64,000 nucleotides of DNA from Oscheius sp. JU75 (GCA_037178855.1 JASJZC010000004.1:6882001-6946000); one strand, 5' to 3'. Positions 13,296-25,076 are shown, counted from the stretch's first letter. A program made the numbers and translations. Notes: a model not told the origin generated them from the letters alone.

Positions 13296-13307
13296 TATTT
13301 GGTTTAG
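13296..13307 (+). promoter_or_regulatory. Intercistronic trans-splice acceptor before ced-9
   Basis: The stretch ATATTTGGTTTAG ends six bases before the ced-9 ATG at 13314. In nematode operons the downstream message is released by SL trans-splicing at such a site. No other acceptor lies as close. The call is inferred from position and from the known operon in C. elegans. Confidence 0.65.
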
Positions 13308-13313
13308 AATTTC

Positions 13314-14747
13314 ATGGCAGAAGAAGTTGTAGTGTCGAAATTCGATTTTGAAGAGGATCGCCTGGATATCAAGAATTTTGTGGTACATTTTCGATACTTT
13401 TTGGAGGCCCCAATTCTACTCATTTTGCGCAAATCAGAAACTTGGCTAGAAGTCGGGCTATTTTCTTTTTTTACTTTCTTCTGAAACGTTATCTAATCGT
13501 AAGCCAAGTCAGGCTTGTAAATCTGCGCCATATCTCTTTAGTAGACATCCTCAAGAACGAGCAGACACGAGGTTCAGAAGCTGTCTTGTAACTCCGAAAC
13601 AGTATTGGAGCCCGGTATTTAATTTTGTGCTTGCCTCTAGGTTACACGTAAAAAAATAATAGCAGAATTTCATCTAGCTCTTCTCAAAACACTGATCATT
13701 TTGTTCTTTCATATGAGAATATTGAGCACCTGGCCGATTTCAGATTGACTACTTCGAGTACCGGATCGCGAAAGAGGGCGAAGAATGGTATGAGAGTCCG
13801 GGTCTCGTGGACGGCGTCCAGAAAGAACACATCGCTATGAGGTAACCTCTTTTTATTATAAAAAAAAAAAAACCACCCAAAATTCCAGAAGAGTCGCCGC
13901 GATCTTTGAGGAACGCGGCCGCGCCGACATCCAGAACATGGCGCAGCAGATCCTCGACGATTCGCAGCTCGCCTTCCCGCGTTTCTGCGACGTCTTGGAC
14001 GAGTTCAACAGGACGGAGAGTGAGGATTCGAAGCAGATGTCCTACGGAAGACTCGTCGGCTTGATGGCCTTCTCCGGTGCCCTCGCGGCTGAACTGATCA
14101 AGAACAATCAGCGTCGCGAGGTCCAGCAAATTCTTCTCTATACGAGCACCTTCATTGGCACGAGGATTCGATTGACGTGGCCTACGGAGGGCAGGTCCTG
14201 GGTAGGTTTTCTTCTATATGCACGCAGACGCGCAGCGATACAAATCTTTTTGTCAGTCTACGTTCTAAGTTTAGAAAAGTGTAATCTGCGTCGTTTGCGT
14301 GCAAGAAATCTTTGAAATCTGGTAGGAAAATTGCAAAGAGTGGACAATTTCCGAGAAGTTTGATAATGCTCAAAACGGCGCACATTTTTTCGGCGCGCCC
14401 GTTTGAAAAAAAAGCACTATTTTTTTGAAGAGACTGTAGAGCAGTATTTTAAATTTTCTTGATAATTAAATCCCCCCACGGGTCTTGCTCCAATTCAGAG
14501 TTTATGCAGAGACCATTTTCAACCGCGCAACCCTTTAAATTCCGTGGTTACTGGCGATAAAACATCTAAAATTTTTCTTCAGGCCGACTTCATGAAGTTC
14601 GCCGCGGACATCTGCCGTCGCAAGGAGGCTCGAAAGAAGCGTGACGAGGAAGAAAATCGACGCAGGAGTCGTCGGCTCAGTATCGGCATAGCCGTCGGAG
14701 TCGGTGTCGTCATAGCGGCCGGTGTCGGAGCCAAAATGTTCCGCTAA
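13314..14747 (+). CDS. ced-9: CED-9 homologue (anti-apoptotic Bcl-2 family)
   Basis: CED-9 sits on the outer mitochondrial membrane and holds CED-4 inactive until EGL-1 binds it. Exons 13314-13382, 13744-13841, 13889-14201 and 14583-14747 join in phase to 214 residues. BH1 is clear as MSYGRLVGLMAFSGALAAEL. The helix LLYTSTFIGTRIRLTW and the BH2 region RSWADFMKF follow, then a basic linker and a glycine/valine-rich tail anchor ending KMFR. The N-terminal helix (DIKNFVIDYFEYRI) fits BH4. The protein is about 65 residues shorter than C. elegans CED-9 (280), mainly before BH4. It lies downstream of SDHC on the same strand. AATAAA occurs near 14835. Confidence 0.95.
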
Positions 14748-14935
14748 CTCTCTCTGTTTTATTACTTTTCTTATTCCTATACGTGTATTCTCATTGACCT
14801 CTTTCCTCATCATTTATCATAATGGTAATTCTGTAATAAACACCGCAATCTGCATTGTCTGTACGCGGTCGACGGTAAACACTAAAGGTTTTGAAGCGAG
14901 GGACCCGGGTTCAATCCTGCCCAGAGGTCAAAATT
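14748..14935 (+). other. ced-9 3' region with a tRNA-like fragment
   Basis: After the ced-9 stop comes an AATAAA at about 14835. A short stretch, CCCGGGTTCAATCCTGCCC near 14906, resembles a tRNA B box with its T stem. No full tRNA fold is visible, so this is probably a tRNA-derived repeat relic. Confidence 0.4.
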
Positions 14936-15564
14936 TTTGGTAGGAGTTAAACAGGCGCCCGACTCGATTTTACGCAAAACTACGTTATGGCGCGAACTAA
15001 TTCTCTTTCGTTTTTCCTCGTTTTCTACCCTTTTCCTCGATTTTTTTTTCACATTTTGTGTCTGTTTATAGTGTTGTTCGAATTCTCTCAACGTACCGCA
15101 CCTTGGAATCAACAGGAAACTTTCGTTTGATGCAAATATTGCAGACAATCATTGTCCGGATTGCAACAGTGGCAGTGCCCGACAGAATCATTTCAGACTC
15201 TCGCCATAATTTGTCGTCGTTGGGGTTTGTGACATAGATGCTGCTCCAGTCGAGCTACCTCTGGCAAAAACAAAAACTAGTTTTTATCATCAGAAAACGA
15301 GAAATGATTCTGTCGGGCACTGCCACTGTCACTGTTGCAATCCGGACAATGATTGTCTGCAATATTTGCATCAAACGAAAGTTTCCTGTTGATTCCAAGG
15401 TGCGGTACGTTGAGAGAATTCGAACAACACTATAAACAGTCACAAAATGTGAAAAAAAAATCGAGGAAAAGGGTAGAAAACGAGGAAAAACGAAAGAGAA
15501 TTAGTTCGCGCCATAACGTAGTTTTGCGTAAAATCGAGTCGGGCGCCTGTTTAACTATTACCAA
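14936..15564. mobile_element. Long foldback (inverted-repeat) element
   Basis: Two arms of about 260 bases (14936-15194 and 15301-15564) are almost perfect reverse complements around a 106-base loop. The ends read TTGGTAGGAGTTAAACAGG and its near-complement. Because of the symmetry both arms contain the same accidental reading frame (MSAIFASNESF...). This fits a foldback or MITE-type nonautonomous transposon inserted between ced-9 and ARPC2. No transposase is present. Near identity of the arms suggests recent insertion or gene conversion. Confidence 0.85.
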
Positions 15565-15899
15565 TTTCTTTTAAAATAAAATATCAATTTGTTGAGTTTT
15601 TCCAGCTGAGTAAGAGTATGCAATCATTTTTTGGGGTCTCGGTCTCCAAACAAAGTTAATCCTTCAAAATTTTAGGGAAACAGTTGCTGTATTGGTAAGA
15701 GGCGCTTCTACAAACCAGACAGACTATTTTGAGAAGAAAAGGACTAGATGGACAGATTTACCAGAACCGTAGCCAAAGTAATCTATGTCAGCCTTGTGTT
15801 TTATAAATACCGCAATAATTTATTACAAGTTTACAAGGCGCGCGTATTTTAAAGTGAAACTTAAGAATCGGACGGTTAAATTTGTTGGGGGAAAGTCGT
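15565..15899. other. Intergenic, ced-9 side of ARPC2 3' end
   Basis: This is AT-rich sequence between the foldback element and the ARPC2 stop codon. It probably contains the ARPC2 3' untranslated region. I see no coding exon or RNA gene. Confidence 0.5.
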
Positions 15900-18163
15900 C
15901 TAATTGGCCTGGAAGGTACGGCCGCTGTAGGTCTTCTTCTCGCCCTTGGCTTCCGGCTTCGCCCTGTTCAGCACCTTCAGGAAGTCGTTCGTCTTTGCTC
16001 GCATGCGTGAATGCATGTAGGCCTGCAATTTTGTTTTTTGAACGAGGAAACCGAAAAAACCTTGGAACACTTGATGTGATAGTGAAGATAGTCGCGGAAG
16101 GTGTGAATCAGATCAATGGTGTTGTCCTTGGCCTTCTTGTTCGTGTGACGAGGGAAGAGGACTGAAAATTATACATAATTAAAGGGGTAAAACGATTGTC
16201 TAGCTTCTGCTAGGCTGCTGAAGAAGCAGTGACGGTCCCTAATTCAAAAAACTTCTAGAACATAAGCTAGGAAAATACTTTTGTATAACAACTGGTCGTA
16301 CTCAACCATTTTTGGCTCTCTGAGGTTCTTTTCTTGGCTCCGAAGTGCGATTTTCTCGCAGTAAAAAAAGATAAGACTCTTTGGAACAGGCTGTATGTCA
16401 GTAGTTCGTATGGGCAAGCACCGTTCTGTTTACTATCAACTGTTAGGATCGATTTTTCATGTTTTTCTCATTTCTGAGGATTTTACAGAGTTCTATCCAG
16501 TAATGCATGGCTTCGAGGGTAGAATTGAAACAGCACCATTTTTTTCTACTATTCTAATGGAATATAAACAGGCTTGTGCGAAATGCAGTGTCCCTCCGTT
16601 TCGGTCCGGTCTGAAATGTAGCGTGGCTGTCATTTTGGTTTCGGGGTCAAGGATCCATTTTCCGGCTTTGCGCTATCCTGCAAAGGTGTAAAACTAGAAA
16701 AGCTATACAAGCTTGCACAACAACGAAAAAAAAAGTCATCTTCATCCCGAAAGGTGCGCCGAATACGGACCGAACCGAAACGCGGGACGCTGAATTTCGG
16801 GCCGACCCGGCCTCATTCGGTCCGCACGTGCCTCGATATAAGGTAGAGACGGCCGGAATGCGAAATGCGCTCCAACTGTTCTAGCACAAGGCTGCGTATC
16901 AGCAAATTATCGTTGTCAATATCGATGCGCAGCCTCTATGTTATACGCTCACTCCGCCCGTTTTTGGTCTAAGCTCGTCTGTTCTCAGCATCAGTCATGA
17001 TATCGAGGATGGTATTTGACAGAAGCTTTTACGATTGTTTTTGGCAAAAAAAGGTAGTTTCAAGCAGAGCTCTAGGATTCTTTGAAAGTGAAAGGAAACA
17101 AACCGAAGGTAATGTAGCCGACATTGTCCCCAGTTCTGGCTCCGGGCTGGTCTCTCAGCTCCATCGGCGGCTCTCCCAGCGAGTACAAAACGGCTGGAGC
17201 CGTCTGACTGGCCTTTCTTCCCTCGCGGAATTCCTAAATTTCCGAGTTTTGATGACTTCTGAAAAAAAACCTGTAGGAAGACCTTGCCGATAATTATGTC
17301 ATCGGGATCGCGGAAAATCGTGCTGAAGATGACGGTCACACGGTCCGCTTTAGCCTCGATGTACCTCAAGCAGTAGTTTTTACAATTTAGGTTGAGAAAT
17401 AACTTACATGGTTTCGTCTTCGCGATAGTTGATGCAGGCGCGCTTCTGGCCCTCCTGGCCAGCTTCCTGGAACTCGAAATACTTCTCGAAGACCGAGGCG
17501 AAGCAGTTACGCTTGAGAGCCGAGGCTTTCAACACTGAAAATGAGATAATATTGCGGGTTTAGCCGGTTTTTTGGTCAAGAAACTCGGCAAAGAATGAAG
17601 TATCATCAGAGCAACAATCCTCTGCGGATTTTTGAAGAGTATTGTAAGCTATATTCTTGCAAAATGTATTCTATTTCAATCTATTTTCACCAGATAATCG
17701 AAAAATAACGTACCCAGTTCAGTGTGATCGGCCGGCAGCGCTGTGAGATCGTAGATGATGGAGACACTGAATCCTGGCTCGATGGCCGACAGCATGGAGC
17801 CATATTCTCGGCGGAGAAGCTAAATTTTACATTATTTTTTTATTCAAAATGTTCTAACCGCATCAGCTCCGTGCTCCTGGAGTTCCTTGAAGAATTTGAG
17901 AGAAATGCTAAGCTGAAGTTCATGATCTTACGAGGTAAAAGGTACAAAATTACCCTGATTTTCGTACGATCTCCATCCGGATTGGAGAGGTGATAAATGA
18001 CGCCGTCAAAGTCGGCAAAATTCACGTCGACAATGTCTGGTTTTCCACTGAAAAAGGTCATAAAATGTGAAGCAAAAACAGTAAACTACCCCTCCTTAGC
18101 GTTGCTGAATTTGAGCTCGAGAAGCTCCGATATGATACGGTTGTTCTGCTCCAGGAGGATCAT
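15900..18163 (-). CDS. arx-4: Arp2/3 complex subunit 2 (p34-Arc, ARPC2)
   Basis: ARPC2 forms the structural core of the Arp2/3 complex with ARPC4 and contacts the mother actin filament at branch points. Nine exons join in phase: 18163-18090, 18047-17954, 17912-17859, 17819-17714, 17534-17408, 17364-17271, 17233-17104, 16161-16061 and 16022-15900. The product is 300 residues, the same length as human ARPC2. Signatures run through it: [85 protein letters not shown] and [25 protein letters not shown] ends five bases before the ATG, a probable trans-splice site. The symbol follows C. elegans naming and is less certain than the family. The 942-base intron contains a GC-rich repeat. Confidence 0.95.
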
Positions 18164-18881
18164 TTTTCCTGCAAAAAATGGCAATAAAAATGTCGGAGGA
18201 AGTACGAGAGAGAGGGGAAGAAGACAACAATTGAGCAAATACGGGTTGTGTGAGTCACTAGCTGTCCCCTTTCAGATACGCAAATTTGCGCTCGAAGAGG
18301 GCAACATTTGAGCAAATACGGTTTGTGTGGGATATCAGATACGCAATTTGGCGTCCGATTCGAAAATGAAATTCCACATCGGCACATAATGGAAATCTTC
18401 ACTTTTTTTTCGTCAAGATGACCCAAAATCTGACGTGAAACCCCCGTCTTCTTCACTTTCAGATTTAACTGTGTGTCCCTAGAATCAATCTTAACCCGTA
18501 CCACATAAGAAAAGTAAAAGATGTCTAAACTATCGAAATCATGAGCGAGTAGTTTGTATCTCTACATTCTTTGAAAATGCAAGAAAATATGTTTTACTTA
18601 GTGAGTACAAATGTCTGCTTCTTCCTCACTACTAGTTTGTGCAATATTCAAAACGACTTGTATATGGTTTATAAGGGAAAAAAAAACTGGAAAAGTGATG
18701 CGGAAACAAAGTACAGAAAAAGTTTGCAAAAACCCGTTTGAATTGCCGCCACTACCTTTTAAACTGATTCGTGGCGGGACCTTTTGCCCTTCATAGGCCT
18801 TTAATTTCTCCATCGTTTTTTTCTTGGCTGCTGCTACTATTTATTTCTTGTCTCCCCCCAATTTAGCAATTTTCAGTCAAA
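18164..18881. other. Divergent intergenic region, ARPC2 / DHX35
   Basis: This 0.7 kb contains the promoters of both genes. At 18232-18370 two diverged tandem copies of a segment with GAGCAAATACGG...TTGTGTG...CAGATACGCAA are about 78 bases apart. A minus-strand frame beginning MEKLKAYEGQKVPP at 18813 has no continuing exon that I can support. TTTCAG ends at 18876, six bases before the DHX35 ATG. Confidence 0.5.
18232..18370. repeat. Short tandem duplication upstream of ARPC2
   Basis: Two copies of a segment starting GAGCAAATACGG(G/T)TTGTGTG and continuing to CAGATACGCAA(A)TTTG begin about 78 bases apart. Sequence between the landmarks differs in length. The repeat lies just upstream of the ARPC2 trans-splice site. 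Confidence 0.6.
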
Positions 18882-21800
18882 ATGCACAACTCCAGACAGC
18901 ACGACAACCGTGGCCAGAACAGACATCACGATGGCAGATCTCGTCAGCACAAGGGCTTCATGCGACCAGGTAAACTTATTTTTACTGGAAGAAAAAACAC
19001 GATTTCTAGACGACTCGGCAGACAAGCCACGAACGGGACCCTTGGTTCTTGAGGAGCGACACGGAGAACATGCCACGACGTCGGGAGAAGTCTTCACCAT
19101 CTACAACAATCCCTATGCGTCGCTTAGTATTCAGTCCCAGCGCTCAAGACTTCCAATTTTTCGGGTAAATTGTTTTTTCCGCCAAAGAAAACATATAATT
19201 AGCACCGGAACCCAATCCTCTACATGTGCGAAAAGTACCGGACCATAATCATCATCGGAGAGACAGGCTGCGGCAAAAGCACCCAAGTTCCGCAGTACTT
19301 GATGGAAGGCGGCTGGGCCAATGATGGACGAATGATTGTGGTCACGGAGCCAAGGAGAGTCGCTGTTGTTACGGTACTTTTAAGGAAAGTTCTAGAAAAA
19401 TGCGATCTTTAGCTGGCCACGAGAGTCGCGGACGAGAAACAGGTCACTCTGGGACACGATGTCGGCTATACTGTCCGATTTGACGACGTTTCGGACAGTG
19501 AGACGAAGCTAAAAGTGGGTTTCGATATAACTTACTAGAAAATTCCATGAAAAACTATTTTATTAGGCTTTCTGGTCCAAGACGTGATTTTACAGCTTTG
19601 TCATGTTCTGCAAACTTATAGAACGGATCGAGACCTACAGCTTTGTAGAGCATGAAAAGTGTCAAAAATGCTGTTTTCAGCACGAAAAAAAACGGAAAGA
19701 AGCAGTAAAACTTTGTTCGTCGCATCGAAAATGTCAGTTGCGTACTTTTTGACTAAATTCAGTTTCGGCTAGTTTTTCACAGCTATTAAATCAAGTTTAT
19801 CAGTTCGTGACCGATGGAATCCTACTGCGCGAGTTCCTCACCGACCCCCTTCTCTCAAAATACAGCGTGGTCATGGTAGACGAGGCCCACGAGCGGTCCT
19901 ACAACACGGACATCCTGTTAGGACTCTTGAAGAAAATCCAGTCGATTCGGAGCGATCTACGCGTGATCATTTCATCAGCGACGCTGGATGCTGAGGTTTA
20001 CATGGACTTCTAAACAAATTTACTCAGTTTTTCAGCTTTTCCGAGACTTCTTCGAGACTAACGAGTCGTCGGATCGGGAAAAGGACACGGCAGCTATACT
20101 GTCAGTGGAGGGAAGAACCCATCCTGTCGTCATCTACCACACAAAAACGTAATTTACTGTCACTTTGTCTCTCTCAGCCGCTTACGGCCAACTGACCCCT
20201 TTTGTCTACCTGTCAGCTTCTTTTCATGTCCGCCTCACCCACCTGTCCAAGCCGAGCAGCTCGAAAGGCCCAACCGGGCTGGTATATTCCTGGCGTCATT
20301 TTTGCTCAATGTTCCTTGGATGCATGCCTACCTTAAGAAAAATGACGCTATGGTTTTACTTTTTTACGGTTTTTTTGTATTTTAGTGCCAATTTTGAAGG
20401 CTCGAACTTGTCAATATGGGTTCACGGACATTACCATAGCTTTATCACTTTTCCGCAAACATCATGCCTTTTTTCTGTCCAAACTGTAGTCGAACAACTA
20501 GCTAAATGTTTCCAGATCTGTCCCCAATTACACCCAGGGAGCCGTCGACTGCGTGCTAAACATTCATCAGAACGAGCATCCCGGTGATATTCTCGTCTTT
20601 CTCTCCGGACAGGACGAGGTTGAAGAGGTCTGACCTATTTTTAGCTATCAAATTCTCGGTTTTAGGTGTGTGAAAAGTTAAAAGACGGCTCTCAAGGCTT
20701 GAAAAATGTCGACAGGCTCTGGATCGTGCCATGTTACGGTGCTCTGCCCCCGAAAGAACAAGTTTTTGATCGTTTTTTTTTTTGTCCAAAAGCTTGATTT
20801 TTAGATGAAAGCCTTTGACTCGACGCCGCACGGGACGAGGAAAGTCGTCGTGGCGACGAATATAGCCGAGGCTTCAATCACAATCCCGGGAATTGCTTAT
20901 AGTAGGATCCACCAGCCAATTTTCTAAGAAAAAGTTTAGTTGTCGACTCCGGATTCGTGAAACTACGCGCTCTGAATAGGGAACATGGGGTGGAGTCCTT
21001 GATGAGAGTCCCAATCTCACAGGCCTCGGCGGAGCAGCGATCCGGAAGAGCCGGGAGAATTAGGCCGGGAAAGGCTTACAGGCTTTATCCGAGTAAGTTT
21101 TTAATCTTGATAGTCTGAAATGGGTGGTTACAGTATCCCAATACGAGAAGCTCATGCCCGGAACAGTGCCGGAGATTCAACGCTGCCACCTGGCCCCAGT
21201 CATTCTACAACTGAAAGCTCTCGGAATCAACAACATTCACAAATTTCACTATCTTTCGGTCTGTTATCGCCACGTTTAGGAAAAGAAAGAAAATGTTTAA
21301 CCTAAACTAACCCTATTTTAACAACTTCGCCGCCCTTCCAGAAAATCGAAAAAGATCGGTAGGAATCGAAACTGGATCACTCAGATTCATAGTCCATCGC
21401 TCTCATTGCTGAGCTGTTTTTAAAGAAGAGCGACACCTGAATTTGAATGCTCGCCGTCCAGTGTTTGCCCGCGAAGAAGAAACTTTCGCCATTTGCTGTG
21501 CCCCCTACGATAGATTCCTTTGCAGTCGAAGCGTGTTTCTCCGGTAGCTCGGGTATCAATAGCACGAAACTTTACTTTTAACGGAAAAACCAACGCCTCA
21601 TCTTTCAGAGACCCCCATCTTGGTCAGTCATCGGCGCCCTGGACCTTCTCTACGCTCTAGGAGCCCTCGATGAGGAGTAAGTTACCATTTTTTTGTCGAG
21701 ATTCCCAAAAATTGTCTTGGTGGGTGTTAAAAATGTTATGAGGTAGAAAAAATGCATGAAAGCTGTTCGGTTCCTTCATAACCTTCTCAGCAATCTCGTC

Positions 21801-23867
21801 TCAGCACCAGCCCGGTTAGCTCAGTCGGTAGAGCACCAGACTCTTAATCTGGCTGTCGCGGGTTCGAGCCCCGCATCGGGCTATGATATTTTTGCTTTCC
21901 CTTCTGATATTTTCTCACTGAAAACGATTCATTTGGTGTCCAAAAAAAGTGGAATAATCTATAAGATCGACGCCAAAAAATGGTTATGGCTTAGTTCAAA
22001 AACTTCTATGACTAAATTGCTATCGCGAGTTCTACCCTTGACATTATTTGTTTTTGTAAAGCACTAACCTATTCGAATTCGCCTGGAAGTTCGGGCCCAC
22101 TATGATTTTTGACATAATCTCTCTACTACTAAAGTGCAATGGTGTCCGACACCACGAGCAAAAAAGCTGGGAAGTCATGGCATGTCAAGATTTAAAGGGC
22201 GTATAAGGGACAAGATGATCTCAAAAGAAAGATCGCTTTGCGCTGATTCCGAATATATATAGAAGTATGGGTCGGAAATGCGTTTTTGTTGGGCTATGAC
22301 CCAAGCAATGAGCACGTTCGTGAAGGAAATCGAGTTATTAAGGAAGACTTTTCAAAAGACGAGACTTATCAATATAACTCTGACAAGTACCCTGTCTCTA
22401 AGTTTCACCTTGCTTAGTTGTTTTCGGCAAATATTGGTAAGTTCAGAAATTCAGTTGGAAACCAGGAGTAGCACTATCTTGCTTCTTGTCGCTCTATCGA
22501 ATCCTTAGAATGACTCAAATTTAAGCGCAAGAACAGGCTGCATAAGCGCTTTTGCCGGCTGAACTGTTTCCTGATTGATGAAGTCCAAAATTGCCTAGGA
22601 AACGTTCGGGTACGTTCTCTACCGAAGTAACAACCTTCTGCCAGAGAGCAGACTCAATTTCGACTTGTCAAAGCAGTCCAAACTCGTGACATGCCAAGGA
22701 TAACAAGCTTTGGGTTACTGTAGAAATTGACTTCGGATGTCCCTTATGCTTCCTTTAAGTTGACAAGTCACCTTTTGGGGAAACTTGGGAGCTATTGGAG
22801 ATGCGGTTCAGCCGCCTGTTGTCAATTCTAAGTGAAGACTAGGGGACGGCGAAGCCATCTGGAAAGAGAAAATACGTTTAAGTGCCTTATACTCACTTCG
22901 AATGAATGGTTTTTCCAGTGGCCACCTCACGGACCCCGTCGGTCAGCGCATGGCCGAGTTCCCCCTGACGCCAATGCATTGTAAATGCCTCCTGGAATCA
23001 GGTGATCCTGGTCATTTGTAACAAGAAAACAGTTTTTTTAGCTGAACATGGCTGTAGCGATGAAATGCTCTCAATTGTGGCCATGATGCAGATCCAGGAC
23101 GTCTTTATTATACCCTTCCGGCAGAGACAACGAGCTGTAATTTCTTAATTTTTGCTAGAAATCATCTTAAATTTGCAGGAAATCATGAGAAGGAGATTTT
23201 CGGCAGAGGAGGGAGATCATTTGACGTATCTGAACGTCTTGACCATGTTCATGGAGAGCGGAAGAAGCAAGAAATGGTGTGAGGATCACTTTGTCAACTA
23301 TCGCGGTCTGATGAGAGCAGAAAATGTGAGGACGCAGCTCAAAAGACTCCTGAAAAGATTCCATATTCCGATCAAGTCGATTCGGGGAGAGATTGGTGAG
23401 TTTTTGACAGCTTACATATATTTAGTAATTTTTTGACCCAAAATGGCATTTCTAAGATTTCTGATATTCTGCAACGATAATCTGAAAAATTACAACTTTT
23501 TTTTTTACCATTTTCCCGATTCAGGCTCCACTAAAACCCTACAAAAGTGCCTCGTCCGTGGCTTCTTCTCCCAAGCTGCCCGCTTTGATCATACCGGAAA
23601 GTACATCACGGTGAGAGAGGAATTCGCCTTTAATGTCTACAAGGGCTCGGTCATCATGTTCCGCAAAGACTACCCCAAATGGTAGGAACACTATTTTAAC
23701 TGTAAAAGACTTATAAATTCAGGGTAATCTTCTCGGAAGTTATGCAGGACTCGATTCGTGATATTACTGTGATCGAACCGGAATGGCTGTACGAGCTGGC
23801 GCCGCACTACTACGAGTACGGGACAGATAGCGAGATTGCGGCCAAGAGAAGACGGGGACAGGAGTAA
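18882..23867 (+). CDS. DEAH-box RNA helicase DHX35 homologue
   Basis: DHX35 is a spliceosome-associated ATP-dependent RNA helicase. Seventeen exons join in phase: 18882-18969, 19010-19164, 19203-19373, 19413-19514, 19804-19995, 20036-20148, 20516-20627, 20666-20761, 20805-20901, 20940-21092, 21134-21258, 21609-21676, 22919-23001, 23042-23136, 23179-23395, 23525-23681 and 23723-23867, giving 722 residues. Helicase motifs appear in order: [15 protein letters not shown] (I), TEPRRVA (Ia), DEAHE (II), SATLDAE (III), [12 protein letters not shown] (IV), [14 protein letters not shown] (V) and QRSGRAGR (VI). The N-terminal [18 protein letters not shown] is specific to DHX35 rather than PRP2/16/22/43. 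TTTCAG ends six bases before the ATG. The intron 21677-22918 holds a tRNA gene and a transposon. Confidence 0.95.
21810..21882 (+). tRNA. tRNA-Lys (anticodon CUU)
   Basis: This is a full cloverleaf. The acceptor arm GCCCGGT pairs with ATCGGGC. The D arm is GCTC...GAGC, and the anticodon stem is CCAGA/TCTGG with loop CTCTTAA, so the anticodon is CUU. The T arm is GCGGG TTCGAGC CCCGC. A box TAGCTCAGTCGG and B box GGTTCGAGCC are intact, so it should be transcribed by Pol III. It lies in a DHX35 intron on the same strand. Confidence 0.97.
22110..22870 (-). mobile_element. Nonautonomous transposon, longest copy of the GGCGGC-palindrome family
   Basis: In reverse orientation this segment has the same two ends as the short copy at 9885-10085. 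AAAGTGCAATGGTGTCCG with CACCACGAGCAAAAAAGCTG is on the left. TTCAGCCGCCTGTTGTCAAT with GGACGGCGAAGCC is on the right. Here about 545 further bases lie between them. No transposase frame is visible in that interior. It sits in the same DHX35 intron as the tRNA-Lys gene. Confidence 0.65.
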
Positions 23868-25076
23868 GACAGAGAGATACTAATGAAGAACATAGAACGT
23901 TTTGACTCTGATAGAGACAGACAGGACGAGATGACAGACAACATGCATGCCAATTGCAATTCCACGTCAAGAGAAACACGAAGAGTTTGCTACCAAGTGA
24001 CAGGAGTTGACAGGGGAAGAGCGACAGGACGTGTTGACTCTGAAAGAGACACATGCAATGAGCTGACAGTTGGACAATGAGACGGACAGTGACAGAAACC
24101 TACCAATATAGCCTACTAAGCGTCATCGAGAATCGACAAGTCACCAAAATTCTATTGTTTCTTAATGAAGTCCAAGATTTTCGAAAAAAAAAATTGCAAC
24201 TTACTAACAAAGCAACAATATTCTGCTGCATAACTTTTGGCAAGTCATCTCTAACACCTTCAATTTGTGTTCAAGTCTACTCACTTGCCAAACTCGTCCC
24301 CATCGGAGATGACTACTCTCTCCCTCTCACTATGTCTCTCACAGTCAGTTCCTCTATCTCTCTGCCTGTTTCTTTGAGAGATAGTGAGAGAACGGACTGA
24401 CATAGAACACATTATCGAGAGACAGGCACCAAACAGAATTGAGACGGATTGACAGTTTGACAGAGATGCGTAGGATAAGTCAAACTTGTCAGCAGAATAG
24501 GGTGGCTTGGACATACTAAGAGGGACAAGCTGCCATGGCTTGGTATGCTTGGACAGAACATCACACATTTTGAACAAGTTGACAGAGAGAGAAAGATGGT
24601 CGGAAACGGTGACATAGAAACAGATAATGAGCCAGAGGCAGGGATAGAGACTGAGAGACAGTAACAGAGACTAAGACAGACATGATAGACTGACAGATAC
24701 AGAGACAGAGAAAGAAACTGGGACACAGGCAAAGACAGTGCCAGTTTGTTGCCTGTCTGACAGACAAGCAGGGACACAGACAGAGAAAGAGGATGAGACT
24801 GAAACAGACAGTTACAGTGACTGAAAGAGTGACAGTGATATAGACGGAGACAGAACCAGAGACAGAGTGACTGGACAGCTGGTCATTGAAACAGATGATT
24901 AGCCCCGATGAGGCTACTCGTTTATTCAATTTCGGCTATCCCCCAATTTCTCTCTCGAACTGGTGTTGAAAAGAAAGCATTTGGGGCCCTCCGAAGAGAG
25001 AGAGGCGGGTCCTATTGATTTCAAAAGGCACATCTCCCTCCTCTTCCCTCGTTCTCCCTGTCCTTTCCCTCCCGAA
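23868..25076. other. Intergenic region rich in GACAGA-type repeats
   Basis: This 1.2 kb lies between the DHX35 stop and the CFAP410 start. Much of it is degenerate purine-rich hexamer sequence (GACAGA, GAGACA), densest at 24570-24870, with pyrimidine-rich patches near 24320-24370. The long reading frames here are low-complexity Ser/Leu/Cys strings and are not genes. Confidence 0.6.

Noticed and set aside
14882-15574. Two near-identical 73-88 codon frames (MSAIFASNESF...) in opposite orientations
   Set aside because: They are the two arms of one foldback element; identity reflects DNA symmetry and not a protein.
18598-18813. Minus-strand frame beginning MEKLKAYEGQKVPP, faintly like part of ribosomal protein L13a
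   Set aside because: Similarity covers too few residues, and I found no following exon in phase, so I treat it as chance.
22278-22508. Possible transposase inside the longest MITE copy
   Set aside because: The frame has no recognisable catalytic motif and is interrupted soon after, so the element is called nonautonomous.
24281-24929. Overlapping minus-strand frames rich in Ser, Cys and Leu near 24.3-24.9 kb
   Set aside because: Degenerate hexamer repeat sequence; the amino acid pattern is low-complexity and shifts with frame.
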